From Hymenobacter puniceus (GTDB lineage: Bacteria > Bacteroidota > Bacteroidia > Cytophagales > Hymenobacteraceae), in the NCBI RefSeq assembly GCF_014333525.1, contig NZ_JACSCX010000001.1:372001-436000 (forward strand): a stretch of 64,000 bases of DNA, written 5' to 3'. Each line of letters starts with the position of its first letter. Positions within the stretch are counted from its first letter, which is position 1. The translations under genes and the position numbers were made by a program. The notes below the pieces were generated by a model. It saw only the letters and a list, made by a program, of their open reading frames with translations, ran no database searches and was not told the origin of the DNA. Shown in pieces: positions 8,797 through 16,588 of the stretch.

Positions 8797-8914
8797 CCAG
8801 CTGGAGCCTTGGCCTGTGGCTGGCATCAAACGGCTAGAAGTGCGGATTTGCCTGACCAAGCGGTACCAGACTGCCCTTATTTCCTTTTCTGAGTTCTTCT
8901 GTATTTTTCTTCTG

Positions 8915-9772
8915 ATGCGTTTTCTTTCCCGGATTCTAACTTTTAGTAGTCTGCTATTGCCGCTTTCCTTGGCGGCGCAAACCCAGCAAACTGCTCCGGC
9001 TGTTCCGGTGGCCCCCGTGGCGCTGTCCGAAGATTCGGTACGGGTGATGTCGGGGCTGGTGCAGGCCAGCGTGCGGCAGCTGCGCGCCATCTACTACGAG
9101 CCGGATGATGCCCGCGCCACCCAGCTCGTGGAAACCGCCCTGCTCCAGATTCCGGCTTACAACCAGCGCCTGAGTTCCTACACTTCCAGTTTGCCGCGCG
9201 AGCAGCAGCAGCTATTGGCCCAGCGCCTGCGCCAGCAGCCCTGGCAGATTGAGCTGCAAACGCTGTTGCGCAGCCCGCAGTACAAGGATTTCAACCTCCG
9301 CACGGCCCGCAGCCCCACCCTCAAATCGGCTTCCGATCGGCTGGCGGCCACAGGTTTCCTCGGTACCAAGCCCAATGCCGCTAAGCCAGCCGCCAGCACC
9401 GCCGCCGCCAAGGCTACGCCCACCACTAGCCCCGATAAAACAATTAATGCTAAACCGGCTGTGGCCGCTCCAGCTGCCAAAACGCCAGCTGTTGTGGCCA
9501 AACCAGTATCAGGCAATGCACCTACCGCAGTGCCAGGCAATGCCCTGGCAGCTACGCCAGCTAAACCAACCGCGGCCATCGTGCCAGCCAAACCGGCACC
9601 AGCCAAGCCCACCACCAAAGCAGTGCGGCACCATACAGTAGCCAAGGGCGAAACACTTTTCGCTATTGCCCGCCAGTATGGCGTGAAGCCGGCCCAGCTG
9701 CTAAGCTGGAACAGCAAGTCTGACAACAGCGTGAGAATCGGGGAAGTGCTGACTATCCAAACGCCAGAATAG
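8915..9772 (+). CDS. exported LysM-domain protein
   Basis: The ATG at 8915 starts a signal peptide (MRFLSRILTFSSLLLPLSLAAQ); a GTG at 8816 would add 33 residues that do not look like a leader. The 285-residue protein has a helical, Gln/Leu-rich N-terminal part (about 40-150, no family recognised), a long Ala/Pro/Lys linker, and one C-terminal LysM domain (HTVAKGETLFAIARQYGVK...VRIGEVLTI). That LysM closely resembles the last LysM of the transglycosylase just upstream, so the pair may have arisen by duplication. LysM binds peptidoglycan; no catalytic domain is present, so it may be a structural or accessory cell-wall protein, probably co-transcribed with the upstream gene (118-bp gap). Confidence 0.75.
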   Translation: MRFLSRILTFSSLLLPLSLAAQTQQTAPAVPVAPVALSEDSVRVMSGLVQASVRQLRAIYYEPDDARATQLVETALLQIPAYNQRLSSYTSSLPREQQQLLAQRLRQQPWQIELQTLLRSPQYKDFNLRTARSPTLKSASDRLAATGFLGTKPNAAKPAASTAAAKATPTTSPDKTINAKPAVAAPAAKTPAVVAKPVSGNAPTAVPGNALAATPAKPTAAIVPAKPAPAKPTTKAVRHHTVAKGETLFAIARQYGVKPAQLLSWNSKSDNSVRIGEVLTIQTPE

Positions 9773-9827
9773 TTGATATCCGGCAACTGGCTGCGTGCTA
9801 TACTACACTGATTCGACCGCACGACGC

Positions 9828-9865
9828 AACAGAAAAGGCCGCCTTAACGGGCGGCCTTTTCTGTT
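9828..9865. terminator. bidirectional intrinsic terminator
   Basis: Arms AACAGAAAAGGCCGCC and GGCGGCCTTTTCTGTT are perfect over 16 bp with a short loop, flanked by A and T runs. It sits between the converging LysM and desaturase genes and can serve both. Confidence 0.85.
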
Positions 9866-9881
9866 GGTGAGTTACAGGTGG

Positions 9882-10958
9882 CTATGCCAGCGCCAATTCC
9901 GGCACTGATTTAGGTGCACGCGCAATCCGGCGGGTGCGGGTGCGGAGCAGCGCCACTACTTCGGCGTCGGAGTTGAACTGGTTTTCCAGGTTCACAAAGT
10001 TTTTTGCCAGCAAGTCGTAGCGCCGCGTCATCAGGTAGGCGAAAATGTGCAGAAAGTGAATCCCGTCGAACACCACGGCTTTGTTTTGGGCGTAGTGGGC
10101 CACGTTTTTCCGGAAATGCGTTGGATGCTCGCTCCAGTGCAGGGCCGGCTTGAGGTGGTGGCTGATGTGGTAGCCGTCGTTCCAGCACTTGTGGTTGTAC
10201 TTGGTGTTGATGCACGTCACGCTGTTGGTGTAGCAGTTGGCGGGGTCGGCGGCATCAATAAAGGCGTGCTGGCTCCAGTTGCCCAGCATCATGATGGTGC
10301 GCGTGACCAGCACCGGCATAATCAGCACGGCAATGGTAGCGGGCATATTCACGAAACCCAGCACCACGCAGGCCACCAGATACACCACTTCACCGCGTAG
10401 CAGCCGCGTCCGGAACGTGTGCTTGTTGGTGCGACCCAGGTACTGCACCAGCTTCGGGATGCCCAGCACGAAGAAATCGGCAAGGTAGCGGCCGAAGCTG
10501 GCCAGCGAGTCGCGCTGGTAGTACATGGTGGAGCTGCCGTCGTCGGGCAGGTTGTTTTCGGGGTGGTGCATGCCCATATGGTGGGTGAAGTACGTTTCCG
10601 GTGTCTGCCCAAAAAACGGCCCGATTACCCACGGAATGTAGTGGTTGAGGTAGCCATACTTCTTCTTGAACAGGATGCGGTGACTGGTGCAGTGCAGCAT
10701 CAGCCCGAAAGGCCCCTTGAAGAAAAACGTCGTCAAACCCAGGAATACCGCAAACACGGCCCACCACAGGCCTCGGTCGAGGCCGGGCACATACAGCAGC
10801 GCCACCAGCGGCAGAATCGTGAGCGAGATTTCCAGCATCAGGTACACAAACGGCAGGTCGCGCTTGTCCTGGATGAACTGCTGAAGGAAAGCGCCGGAGC
10901 GCGAGACAGGAGCGGCCTGGTTGTAAACCGGGTCGGTGGAGGCAAGCAGATATTTCAT
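9882..10958 (-). CDS. membrane fatty acid desaturase family protein
   Basis: A 358-residue integral membrane protein with four hydrophobic stretches and the three histidine clusters of the di-iron desaturase/hydroxylase superfamily: HCTSH (89-93), HHMGMHH (126-132) and HISHHLKP near residue 278. A further HAFIDA segment lies in between. The family inserts double bonds or hydroxyls into acyl chains or lipids at the membrane using O2 and an electron donor. The substrate cannot be told. It is monocistronic, with a terminator downstream; the 370-bp region upstream shows no clear promoter. Confidence 0.85.
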   Translation of the reverse strand: MKYLLASTDPVYNQAAPVSRSGAFLQQFIQDKRDLPFVYLMLEISLTILPLVALLYVPGLDRGLWWAVFAVFLGLTTFFFKGPFGLMLHCTSHRILFKKKYGYLNHYIPWVIGPFFGQTPETYFTHHMGMHHPENNLPDDGSSTMYYQRDSLASFGRYLADFFVLGIPKLVQYLGRTNKHTFRTRLLRGEVVYLVACVVLGFVNMPATIAVLIMPVLVTRTIMMLGNWSQHAFIDAADPANCYTNSVTCINTKYNHKCWNDGYHISHHLKPALHWSEHPTHFRKNVAHYAQNKAVVFDGIHFLHIFAYLMTRRYDLLAKNFVNLENQFNSDAEVVALLRTRTRRIARAPKSVPELALA

Positions 10959-11330
10959 GCGTGATATTGGCCGGTACGAGCGGCCACAAAAGGCAGATGA
11001 TGTAAATAGACAACTATCTATAGGATTGTCGGCCCGTTTTTTCGGAACCTATAAATGCCGGCTGGTGCTAATCATCAACCGGATATCGTGCGCCGGCTAT
11101 ATCACCTGCTGCTATGCTAACCCCCAGCATCTGAAAAAGATTGCGGAGCACGCAACAAGATAGGCGGTTCGTGCAGCACACCAGCCGGAACACCGGCGTC
11201 GGCTGGCACTTAAGAAGCGGCGCTGGCCACTATAAACCCAGACATAACCACTGAATATTGCGCCATCCTTGGTGAGGGCGCCTCAGCAGCAGCAGGCACC
11301 CACCAGCCAACTCACCTCTTCTGGTGATAC
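10959..11330. other. non-coding stretch upstream of desaturase
   Basis: No gene supported. There is a small hairpin with CCAGCCG/CGGCTGG arms at 11181-11206. The control region of the minus-strand desaturase must be near 10960-11060. Confidence 0.5.
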
Positions 11331-11380
11331 GCCAAAATCCATTGCCGCGCAACCTTTCCCGGCCGCTAATTCGTGGGTAA
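11331..11380. repeat. left copy of 50-bp direct repeat flanking the AbiE-like module
   Basis: This 50-nt stretch aligns without gaps to 12729-12778 at 43 of 50 positions; the first 10 and last 10 bases are identical. The sequences diverge on both sides. The two copies bracket the two-gene module exactly, as a target duplication or recombination scar would. Confidence 0.8.
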
Positions 11381-11385
11381 TGTAT

Positions 11386-11510
11386 TTACAGTGAAGCCAA
11401 GTTCTGGCAGCGTTGCCATAGTATCTGGAAACTACTATCTGGGTCGCGTACTGCATCCAGCCATTCCGTAATGTTGGCATCTGCTACCAATTCGCCAAAG
11501 CTTTGGGCTA
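11386..11510 (-). pseudogene. out-of-frame C-terminal remainder of the AbiEii-like nucleotidyltransferase
   Basis: Directly after the stop of the upstream ORF, a different minus-strand frame reads AQSFGELVADANITEWLDAV and on to LWQRCQNLASL before a stop at 11386-11388, with no start codon. It looks like real protein sequence. Adding one T to the TTT in GATGATTTATAGCC joins it to the preceding gene in a single frame of 230 codons. So this is either a genuine single-base deletion or a sequencing error in a short T-run. Confidence 0.6.
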
Positions 11511-12077
11511 TAAATCATCTGGCGCACGCGCAACCTCGTCCAGTAATTCGCGCCGAGTTTCCAACACATAGATGATATCTTCCCAATCCTGGCTCCAGCG
11601 CTTGTCGGTTGCTCGCGCATACATGGCTTCCAGCTTTGTCGCTATAAAATGAGGGGCATCTAATAGTTGAATCTCTATATCGCCAAGTGGCAATTGATAC
11701 CGTACGCTGCTGGCCATACCACTGGGGTACCATCGGTTTACGGTACTACCCAGCACTGTGCCGCCATCAGCTGGCATAATATCTACCACGTATTCCTCTA
11801 ACGAGCCTGGGTTCTGCCAGCACCAACGAATTTGAATACCGCTTTCTCGATCGTGCCGAAAACCGCGCTGCCGCAATTTCTCTTCCAGGTCAGTGAACTG
11901 AGCATAACTGGCCAAATCAATTATGCAGTCGACATCATCGGTTGGGCGAGGATCAGGAACTACTGGATTTGTAGCATACAACCCTACGGTAACACCACCT
12001 ACAAAAACAACCTGTGGCAGCAAATCGCCGAAAGCCAGCGCAACGGCGCGTAAAGCTATGATATGAGTGTATTCCAT
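11508..12077 (-). CDS. AbiEii-type nucleotidyltransferase, probably frameshifted near the C-terminus
   Basis: The 189-residue product shows the nucleotidyltransferase fold of the AbiEii toxin family: the FVGGVTVGLY segment (GG motif), TDDVDCIIDL with the two catalytic acidic residues, VVDIMPAD as a possible third acid, and FIATKLEAMYARATD...DWEDIIYVLE, the conserved K...R.KD/WED region. Such enzymes transfer nucleotides to tRNA or other RNA as toxins. The frame stops at 11508-11510, and a further 40 or so plausible residues continue in another frame to 11386. The ATG overlaps the stop of the upstream partner gene by 1 nt, so the two are translationally coupled. The region is AT-richer than its neighbours, which suggests transfer. 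Confidence 0.75.
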   Translation of the reverse strand: MEYTHIIALRAVALAFGDLLPQVVFVGGVTVGLYATNPVVPDPRPTDDVDCIIDLASYAQFTDLEEKLRQRGFRHDRESGIQIRWCWQNPGSLEEYVVDIMPADGGTVLGSTVNRWYPSGMASSVRYQLPLGDIEIQLLDAPHFIATKLEAMYARATDKRWSQDWEDIIYVLETRRELLDEVARAPDDL

Positions 12078-12655
12078 CAGATACGTAATAGTCGCTTTAA
12101 TTCTTCCCGCGCCAGATTTATCTCCCTGCTACGGCCAACTCGCAAAGCATCTGTAAGCGCCAACAGTTGATACAATTGCTCGTTCTGCACAACTACATCA
12201 GGCACAGTCCGGAAAAGTGGTTCAATAGCCTGTCCACGCACCTCTCCTTCTTCATGAGGCCACACATACTGCTCAGTAGCTTGAATAATATCACTTAGTG
12301 GCGGAGCAGAATGTGCAGTGGGCACCCCTCTTGTCAAATGACCAGGCTTGACAGGAAATACGTACTTGATGCCATAAATCAGGAACTCATAGAGTGCCTG
12401 ACGAGCGACCTGTCCAGTAGCTAAACGGCCTGATCCTATCAGCAAACCAGCGAAGCGGCTGCGTCTGATGGAGTGGCCTATCTCTGCTTCACTGATCTGC
12501 AGAGTAGAGCTGAGTTCTTTGGCCTTGATACTGGTAACGAAGCGTAAGCCCTTCGGAAACTGTTCGCTTGTTGGAGAGTACCCCCTTACTGCCAATTCCA
12601 ACAGCACGACAATATCCTGCGGACGCATTCCACTGTGTGGGCGCATACTTGCCAT
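12077..12655 (-). CDS. regulator-like partner of the AbiEii-type protein (probable antitoxin)
   Basis: I start at the ATG at 12655 (192 residues); a GTG at 12679 would add 8 residues. The N-terminal part (RPQDIVVLLELAVRG...KELSSTLQISEAEIGHSIRR) looks like a winged helix-turn-helix. The rest (ALYEFLIYGIKYVFPVKPG, TAHSAPPLS, YVWPHEEGEVRG) matches a widespread uncharacterised family usually found beside nucleotidyltransferase genes. The gene overlaps the downstream nucleotidyltransferase by 1 nt. By position and fold it is the likely antitoxin/repressor, although it differs from classical AbiEi. A perfect AT-rich palindrome lies 26 bp upstream of the start and may be its own operator. Confidence 0.7.
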   Translation of the reverse strand: MASMRPHSGMRPQDIVVLLELAVRGYSPTSEQFPKGLRFVTSIKAKELSSTLQISEAEIGHSIRRSRFAGLLIGSGRLATGQVARQALYEFLIYGIKYVFPVKPGHLTRGVPTAHSAPPLSDIIQATEQYVWPHEEGEVRGQAIEPLFRTVPDVVVQNEQLYQLLALTDALRVGRSREINLAREELKRLLRI

Positions 12656-12680
12656 AGATTGATATCTTGTGTCAATCACA

Positions 12681-12699
12681 AATTTACAATTTGTAAATT
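12681..12699. promoter_or_regulatory. palindromic operator candidate for the AbiE-like module
   Basis: Perfect 9-nt arms AATTTACAA and TTGTAAATT around one central base, just upstream of the regulator's start. This is a typical place for autoregulation by a toxin-antitoxin system. A partial third TTGTAAA half-site follows. Confidence 0.55.
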
Positions 12700-12728
12700 G
12701 TAAACTACCTATCTTTTAGCGCGGCCCT

Positions 12729-12778
12729 GCCAAAATCCGTTGACGCACAATCTTTCCTGGCGGCTGATTCGTGGGTAA
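12729..12778. repeat. right copy of 50-bp direct repeat, upstream of dnaE
   Basis: Matches 11331-11380 at 43 of 50 positions, no gaps. It ends 45 bp before the dnaE start and so may contain part of the dnaE promoter (GGGTAACTTTA resembles a -7 element). This copy may be the ancestral one and the other a duplicate made when the module arrived. Confidence 0.8.
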
Positions 12779-12823
12779 CTTTACTTCACGCTTCGCGCCC
12801 TAACGGCGTGGTGCCGGTCGCCC

Positions 12824-15800
12824 ATGCCCGTTTTCTCACACCTTCACTCGCACACCCAATATTCCCTGCTCGACGGCCAGGCCAGCATTTCGGCCCTGAT
12901 GAAGAAGGCCCAGGCCGACGGCATGCCGGCCGTGGCCCTCACCGACCACGGCAACATGTTCGGGGCGTTCAACTTCGTGGCCGAGGCCAACAAGTACAAC
13001 GTGAAGCCAATTGTGGGCTGCGAGTTCTACATGGTGGAGGACCGCCACAAGAAAGCCTTCAGCCGCGAGAAAGGCGAGCGGGACAAGCGCTACCACCAGC
13101 TGCTGCTGGCCAAAGACCAGGCCGGCTACCACAACCTAAGCAAGCTCTGCTCCATGAGCTTCATCGAAGGCGTGTACAGCAAGTTTCCGCGCATCGACAA
13201 GGAGTTGCTGCTCAAGTACCACGAGGGCCTGATTGCCACTAGCTGCTGCATAGGGGCCGAGATTCCGCAGGCCATCCTGTTTCAGAGCGAGGCCAAAGCT
13301 GAGGAGCTGCTCAAGTGGTGGCTGGATGTGTTCGAGGACGACTACTACATCGAGATTCAGCGCCACGGCCTGATGAACTTCGACGGCACCGGCAAAAGCC
13401 AGGAAGACGTGAACCAGGTGCTGTTGGGCCTGGCGAAGAAGTACAACGTCAAGGTTATCTGCACCAACGACTCGCACTATGTGGAGCAGACCGACTTTGC
13501 GCCCCACGATATTCTGCTGTGCGTGAATACCGGCGAGGAGCACAGCATCCCCGTTGGCGACTTCCAGACCCAGTATTTCCGCCTGATTTCCCAGGACAAC
13601 AAGGTTCACTACGACCACCTCGACAACCTGCGTCACCTCTCCGGCCAGGATGCCACCATCCGCCGCCAGCTCCAGCGGATTGATGAGGAAGCACAGAGCC
13701 CCAAGCCCCGGGCGCGGTTCGGTTTCGCCAACGACCAGTTCTATTTCAAGAACCAGGCGGAGATGAACGCGCTGTTCAGCGACGTGCCGGAAAGCGTGGA
13801 CAACACCAACGAAATCGTGGACAAGATCACGCCGCCGGTGCTGCAGCGTGATATTCTGCTGCCCAACTTCCCCCTACCCCCCGAGCACCCCACGGCTGAT
13901 GCCTTCCTGCGCCACCTCACCTACAAAGGTGCTTTCGAAGGCCCCAAGCGCCGCTACTCCGACCGCACCCCCGAGATTGAGGAGCGCCTCGACTACGAGC
14001 TGCGCGTGATTGAGACGATGGGCTTCGCCGGCTACTTCCTCATCACCCAGGACTTCATCAACCACGGCCGCAACAATGGCGTGGCCATTGGGCCAGGCCG
14101 GGGCTCGGCGGCCGGCTCGGCGGTGGCTTACTGCATCGGCATCACCAACATCGACCCGATCAAGTACTCGCTGCTGTTCGAGCGTTTCCTGAACCCGGAG
14201 CGTGTGTCGATGCCCGATATCGACATTGACTTCGACGACGTGAACCGCCAGCGCGTGATTGACTACGTGGTGGACAAGTACGGCAAAACCCAGGTGGCCC
14301 AGATCATCACCTTCGGTACCATGGCCGCCAAATCCAGCATCAAGGACGTTTCGCGGGCCATGGAGCTGCCGCTGCCGGTGGCCAACGACCTGGTGAAGAT
14401 GGTGCCCGACCAGGTGGGCACCACCCTGGCCAAGGCCTTCGCCGAAAACCCCGAGCTGGACTACATCCTGCGCGACGACGCCCCCGACAACCTGCGCGGT
14501 CAGATTCTGCGCCTGGCCCACAAGCTGGAAGGCTCGGTGCGCAACACCGGCATCCACGCGGCCGGCGTCATCATCGCCCCCGACGACATCACCAAGTACA
14601 TTCCCGTCTCCACGTCCAAGGATTCCGACCTGCTTATCACGCAGTTCGACGGCAAGGTGATTGAGAGTGCCGGCATGCTAAAGATGGACTTTCTGGGCCT
14701 CAAAACCCTGACCATCATCGTCGATGCCATCAACCTGATCGAGAAAAACCACGGCGTCAAAATCGACATCGACGAAATCCCGATTGACGACCAGAAAACC
14801 TACGAGCTCTACCAGCGCGGCGACACCATCGGCACGTTCCAGTTCGAGAGCGAGGGCATGCGCATGTACCTCAAGGACCTCAAGCCCACCAACATCGAGG
14901 ACCTGATTGCCATGAACGCCCTGTACCGGCCGGGCCCGATGCAGTTCATCCCGAACTTTATCAACCGCAAGCACGGCCGCGAAACGGTAGACTACCCGCA
15001 CGAGCTGCTGGAGCCCATCCTGAACTACTCCCAGGGCATCATGGTGTACCAGGAGCAGATCATGCAGACAGCCCAGATCCTAGCCGGCTACTCCCTCGGC
15101 GGCGCCGACTTGCTGCGCCGCGCGATGGGTAAGAAGGACATGAAGAAGATGGCCCTGGAGCGGGAGAAGTTCTGCGCGGGCGCCGAGAAGCTGCATGGCA
15201 TCAAGGCCAAAAAGGCCAACGAGGTGTTCGACGTGATGGAGAAGTTTGCGGCCTACGGCTTCAACCGCTCCCACTCCGCCGCCTACTCGGTGGTGGCCTA
15301 CCAGACCGGCTACCTCAAGGCCCACTACCCCGCCGAGTACATGGCCGCCGTGCTCACCAACAACATGGGCGACATCAAGAAGGTGACGTTCTTCATCGAG
15401 GAAGCCCGCAAGCAGGGTGTGGCCGTTCTTGGGCCCGACGTGAACGAATCCATCCTGAAGTTCAACGTAAATGCCCAGGGCCAGATTCGCTTCGGCATGG
15501 CTGCCATGAAGGGCTCAGGCGAGGCCGCCGTGGAGGAAATCGTGAAGGAGCGGGAGAAAAGCGGCCCCTATGCCGACATCTTCGACTTTGCGCGCCGCGT
15601 GAATTTGCGGGCCGTGAACAAGAAAACCTTCGAGAGCATGGCCCAGGCCGGCGCCTTCGACTCGTTTGAACGCTACCACCGCCGCCAGTTTCTGGAGGCC
15701 CCCGGCGGCGACCAGAACCTCATCGAGAAGGCCATGAAGGTGGGTCAGCAGCACCAGGCCGCCAAGGAATCGGCCCAGCAGAGCCTGTTTGGCGGCGGCG

Positions 15801-16507
15801 GCGGCGAAATGGCCATCCCGATGCCCAAAATTCAGGATATCGAGCCCTGGAGCCCCACTGAGAAGCTGCGCCGCGAAAAGGAAATCGTAGGCTTCTACCT
15901 CTCGGGCCACCCCCTCGACGACTTCAAGCTGGAAATCGACTCCTACTGCACCTGCGGGCTGGATAAGATTGAGAGCTACAAAAACCGCGACGTGACGGTA
16001 GCCGGCCTGATTTCCAACGTGCAGTTCAAGACCACCAAAACCGGGCAGCCCTTCGTGAGCTTCAACGTGGAAGACTACGAAAGCAGCCTCAACCTGGCTT
16101 TGTTCCGCGACGACTACTCCAAGTTCTCGGCCCTCATCAACCCGCGCAACTACGACAAGGAGCAGGTGCCGCCCATGTTCATTCGGGGCAAGTACGCCCA
16201 GCGCTTCCGCGACTCCGACCAGTTCGAGTTCAAGATCATGACCATGGAGCCGCTGTTTAACGTGGCCGAAAAGCTCGCCAATGGCGTGCGCGTGCAGCTG
16301 GATCTGCGCACCATCACCGAGCCCTTCATGGACCGCTTCATGGAAGCCGTGGAAGGCTGCGCGGGCTCCAAAAAGCTCGAAATCAAGTTCGCCGAGCCCC
16401 ACGAGCACCTGGCCGTCGACACCTATTCCCGCCGCTACCGCATCGAGCCCAAGGAGTTCATCCGCAAAATGCGCGAAATGGAAATCGACGCCTGCCAGCT
16501 GATTTAG
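12824..16507 (+). CDS. dnaE: DNA polymerase III subunit alpha
   Basis: A full-length 1227-residue replicative polymerase. The PHP domain opens the protein (FSHLHSHTQYSLLDG with the HxH motif; LTDHGNMFGAF; VGCEFYM). The catalytic palm carries PDIDIDFDD (about 464-472) and the GPGRGSAAGS loop before it. KLEGSVRNTGIHAAGVIIA, ALYRPGPMQFIPNFI, YQEQIMQTAQILAGYSLGGAD and FNRSHSAAYS are all family hallmarks. An OB-fold (VTVAGLISNVQFKTTKTGQP) lies near 1057 and the C-terminal region is present. It polymerises DNA in the replisome, loaded by the beta clamp. The gene stands alone, with the direct repeat copy just upstream and an inverted repeat right after its stop. Confidence 0.98.
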   Translation: MPVFSHLHSHTQYSLLDGQASISALMKKAQADGMPAVALTDHGNMFGAFNFVAEANKYNVKPIVGCEFYMVEDRHKKAFSREKGERDKRYHQLLLAKDQAGYHNLSKLCSMSFIEGVYSKFPRIDKELLLKYHEGLIATSCCIGAEIPQAILFQSEAKAEELLKWWLDVFEDDYYIEIQRHGLMNFDGTGKSQEDVNQVLLGLAKKYNVKVICTNDSHYVEQTDFAPHDILLCVNTGEEHSIPVGDFQTQYFRLISQDNKVHYDHLDNLRHLSGQDATIRRQLQRIDEEAQSPKPRARFGFANDQFYFKNQAEMNALFSDVPESVDNTNEIVDKITPPVLQRDILLPNFPLPPEHPTADAFLRHLTYKGAFEGPKRRYSDRTPEIEERLDYELRVIETMGFAGYFLITQDFINHGRNNGVAIGPGRGSAAGSAVAYCIGITNIDPIKYSLLFERFLNPERVSMPDIDIDFDDVNRQRVIDYVVDKYGKTQVAQIITFGTMAAKSSIKDVSRAMELPLPVANDLVKMVPDQVGTTLAKAFAENPELDYILRDDAPDNLRGQILRLAHKLEGSVRNTGIHAAGVIIAPDDITKYIPVSTSKDSDLLITQFDGKVIESAGMLKMDFLGLKTLTIIVDAINLIEKNHGVKIDIDEIPIDDQKTYELYQRGDTIGTFQFESEGMRMYLKDLKPTNIEDLIAMNALYRPGPMQFIPNFINRKHGRETVDYPHELLEPILNYSQGIMVYQEQIMQTAQILAGYSLGGADLLRRAMGKKDMKKMALEREKFCAGAEKLHGIKAKKANEVFDVMEKFAAYGFNRSHSAAYSVVAYQTGYLKAHYPAEYMAAVLTNNMGDIKKVTFFIEEARKQGVAVLGPDVNESILKFNVNAQGQIRFGMAAMKGSGEAAVEEIVKEREKSGPYADIFDFARRVNLRAVNKKTFESMAQAGAFDSFERYHRRQFLEAPGGDQNLIEKAMKVGQQHQAAKESAQQSLFGGGGGEMAIPMPKIQDIEPWSPTEKLRREKEIVGFYLSGHPLDDFKLEIDSYCTCGLDKIESYKNRDVTVAGLISNVQFKTTKTGQPFVSFNVEDYESSLNLALFRDDYSKFSALINPRNYDKEQVPPMFIRGKYAQRFRDSDQFEFKIMTMEPLFNVAEKLANGVRVQLDLRTITEPFMDRFMEAVEGCAGSKKLEIKFAEPHEHLAVDTYSRRYRIEPKEFIRKMREMEIDACQLI

Positions 16508-16513
16508 CAGTTT

Positions 16514-16586
16514 GTGAGACGCTTGTAAGCTCAAGCGTTCTGCCACCAATTCTCAGGCATAGCAGTTGGGCTTACAAGTGTCTCAC
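16514..16586. repeat. inverted repeat downstream of dnaE
   Basis: The 21-nt arms 16514-16534 and 16566-16586 pair at 19 positions around a 31-nt centre. It fills the gap between the dnaE stop and the next ATG at 16589. It lacks a T-run, so it could be a mobile palindrome or RNA-stability element rather than a classical terminator. Confidence 0.65.
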
Positions 16587-16588
16587 GC

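Noticed and set aside
7515-9090. Long minus-strand frames opposite the transglycosylase and LysM genes
   Set aside because: Ala/Gly/Thr-rich low-complexity mirror of the Ala/Pro linker; no domain and no start context.
11283-11620. Two short minus-strand frames with ATG starts near the toxin gene
   Set aside because: They are out of frame with the protein-like AbiEii remainder, Cys/Trp-rich and unlike any protein; the third frame makes better sense.
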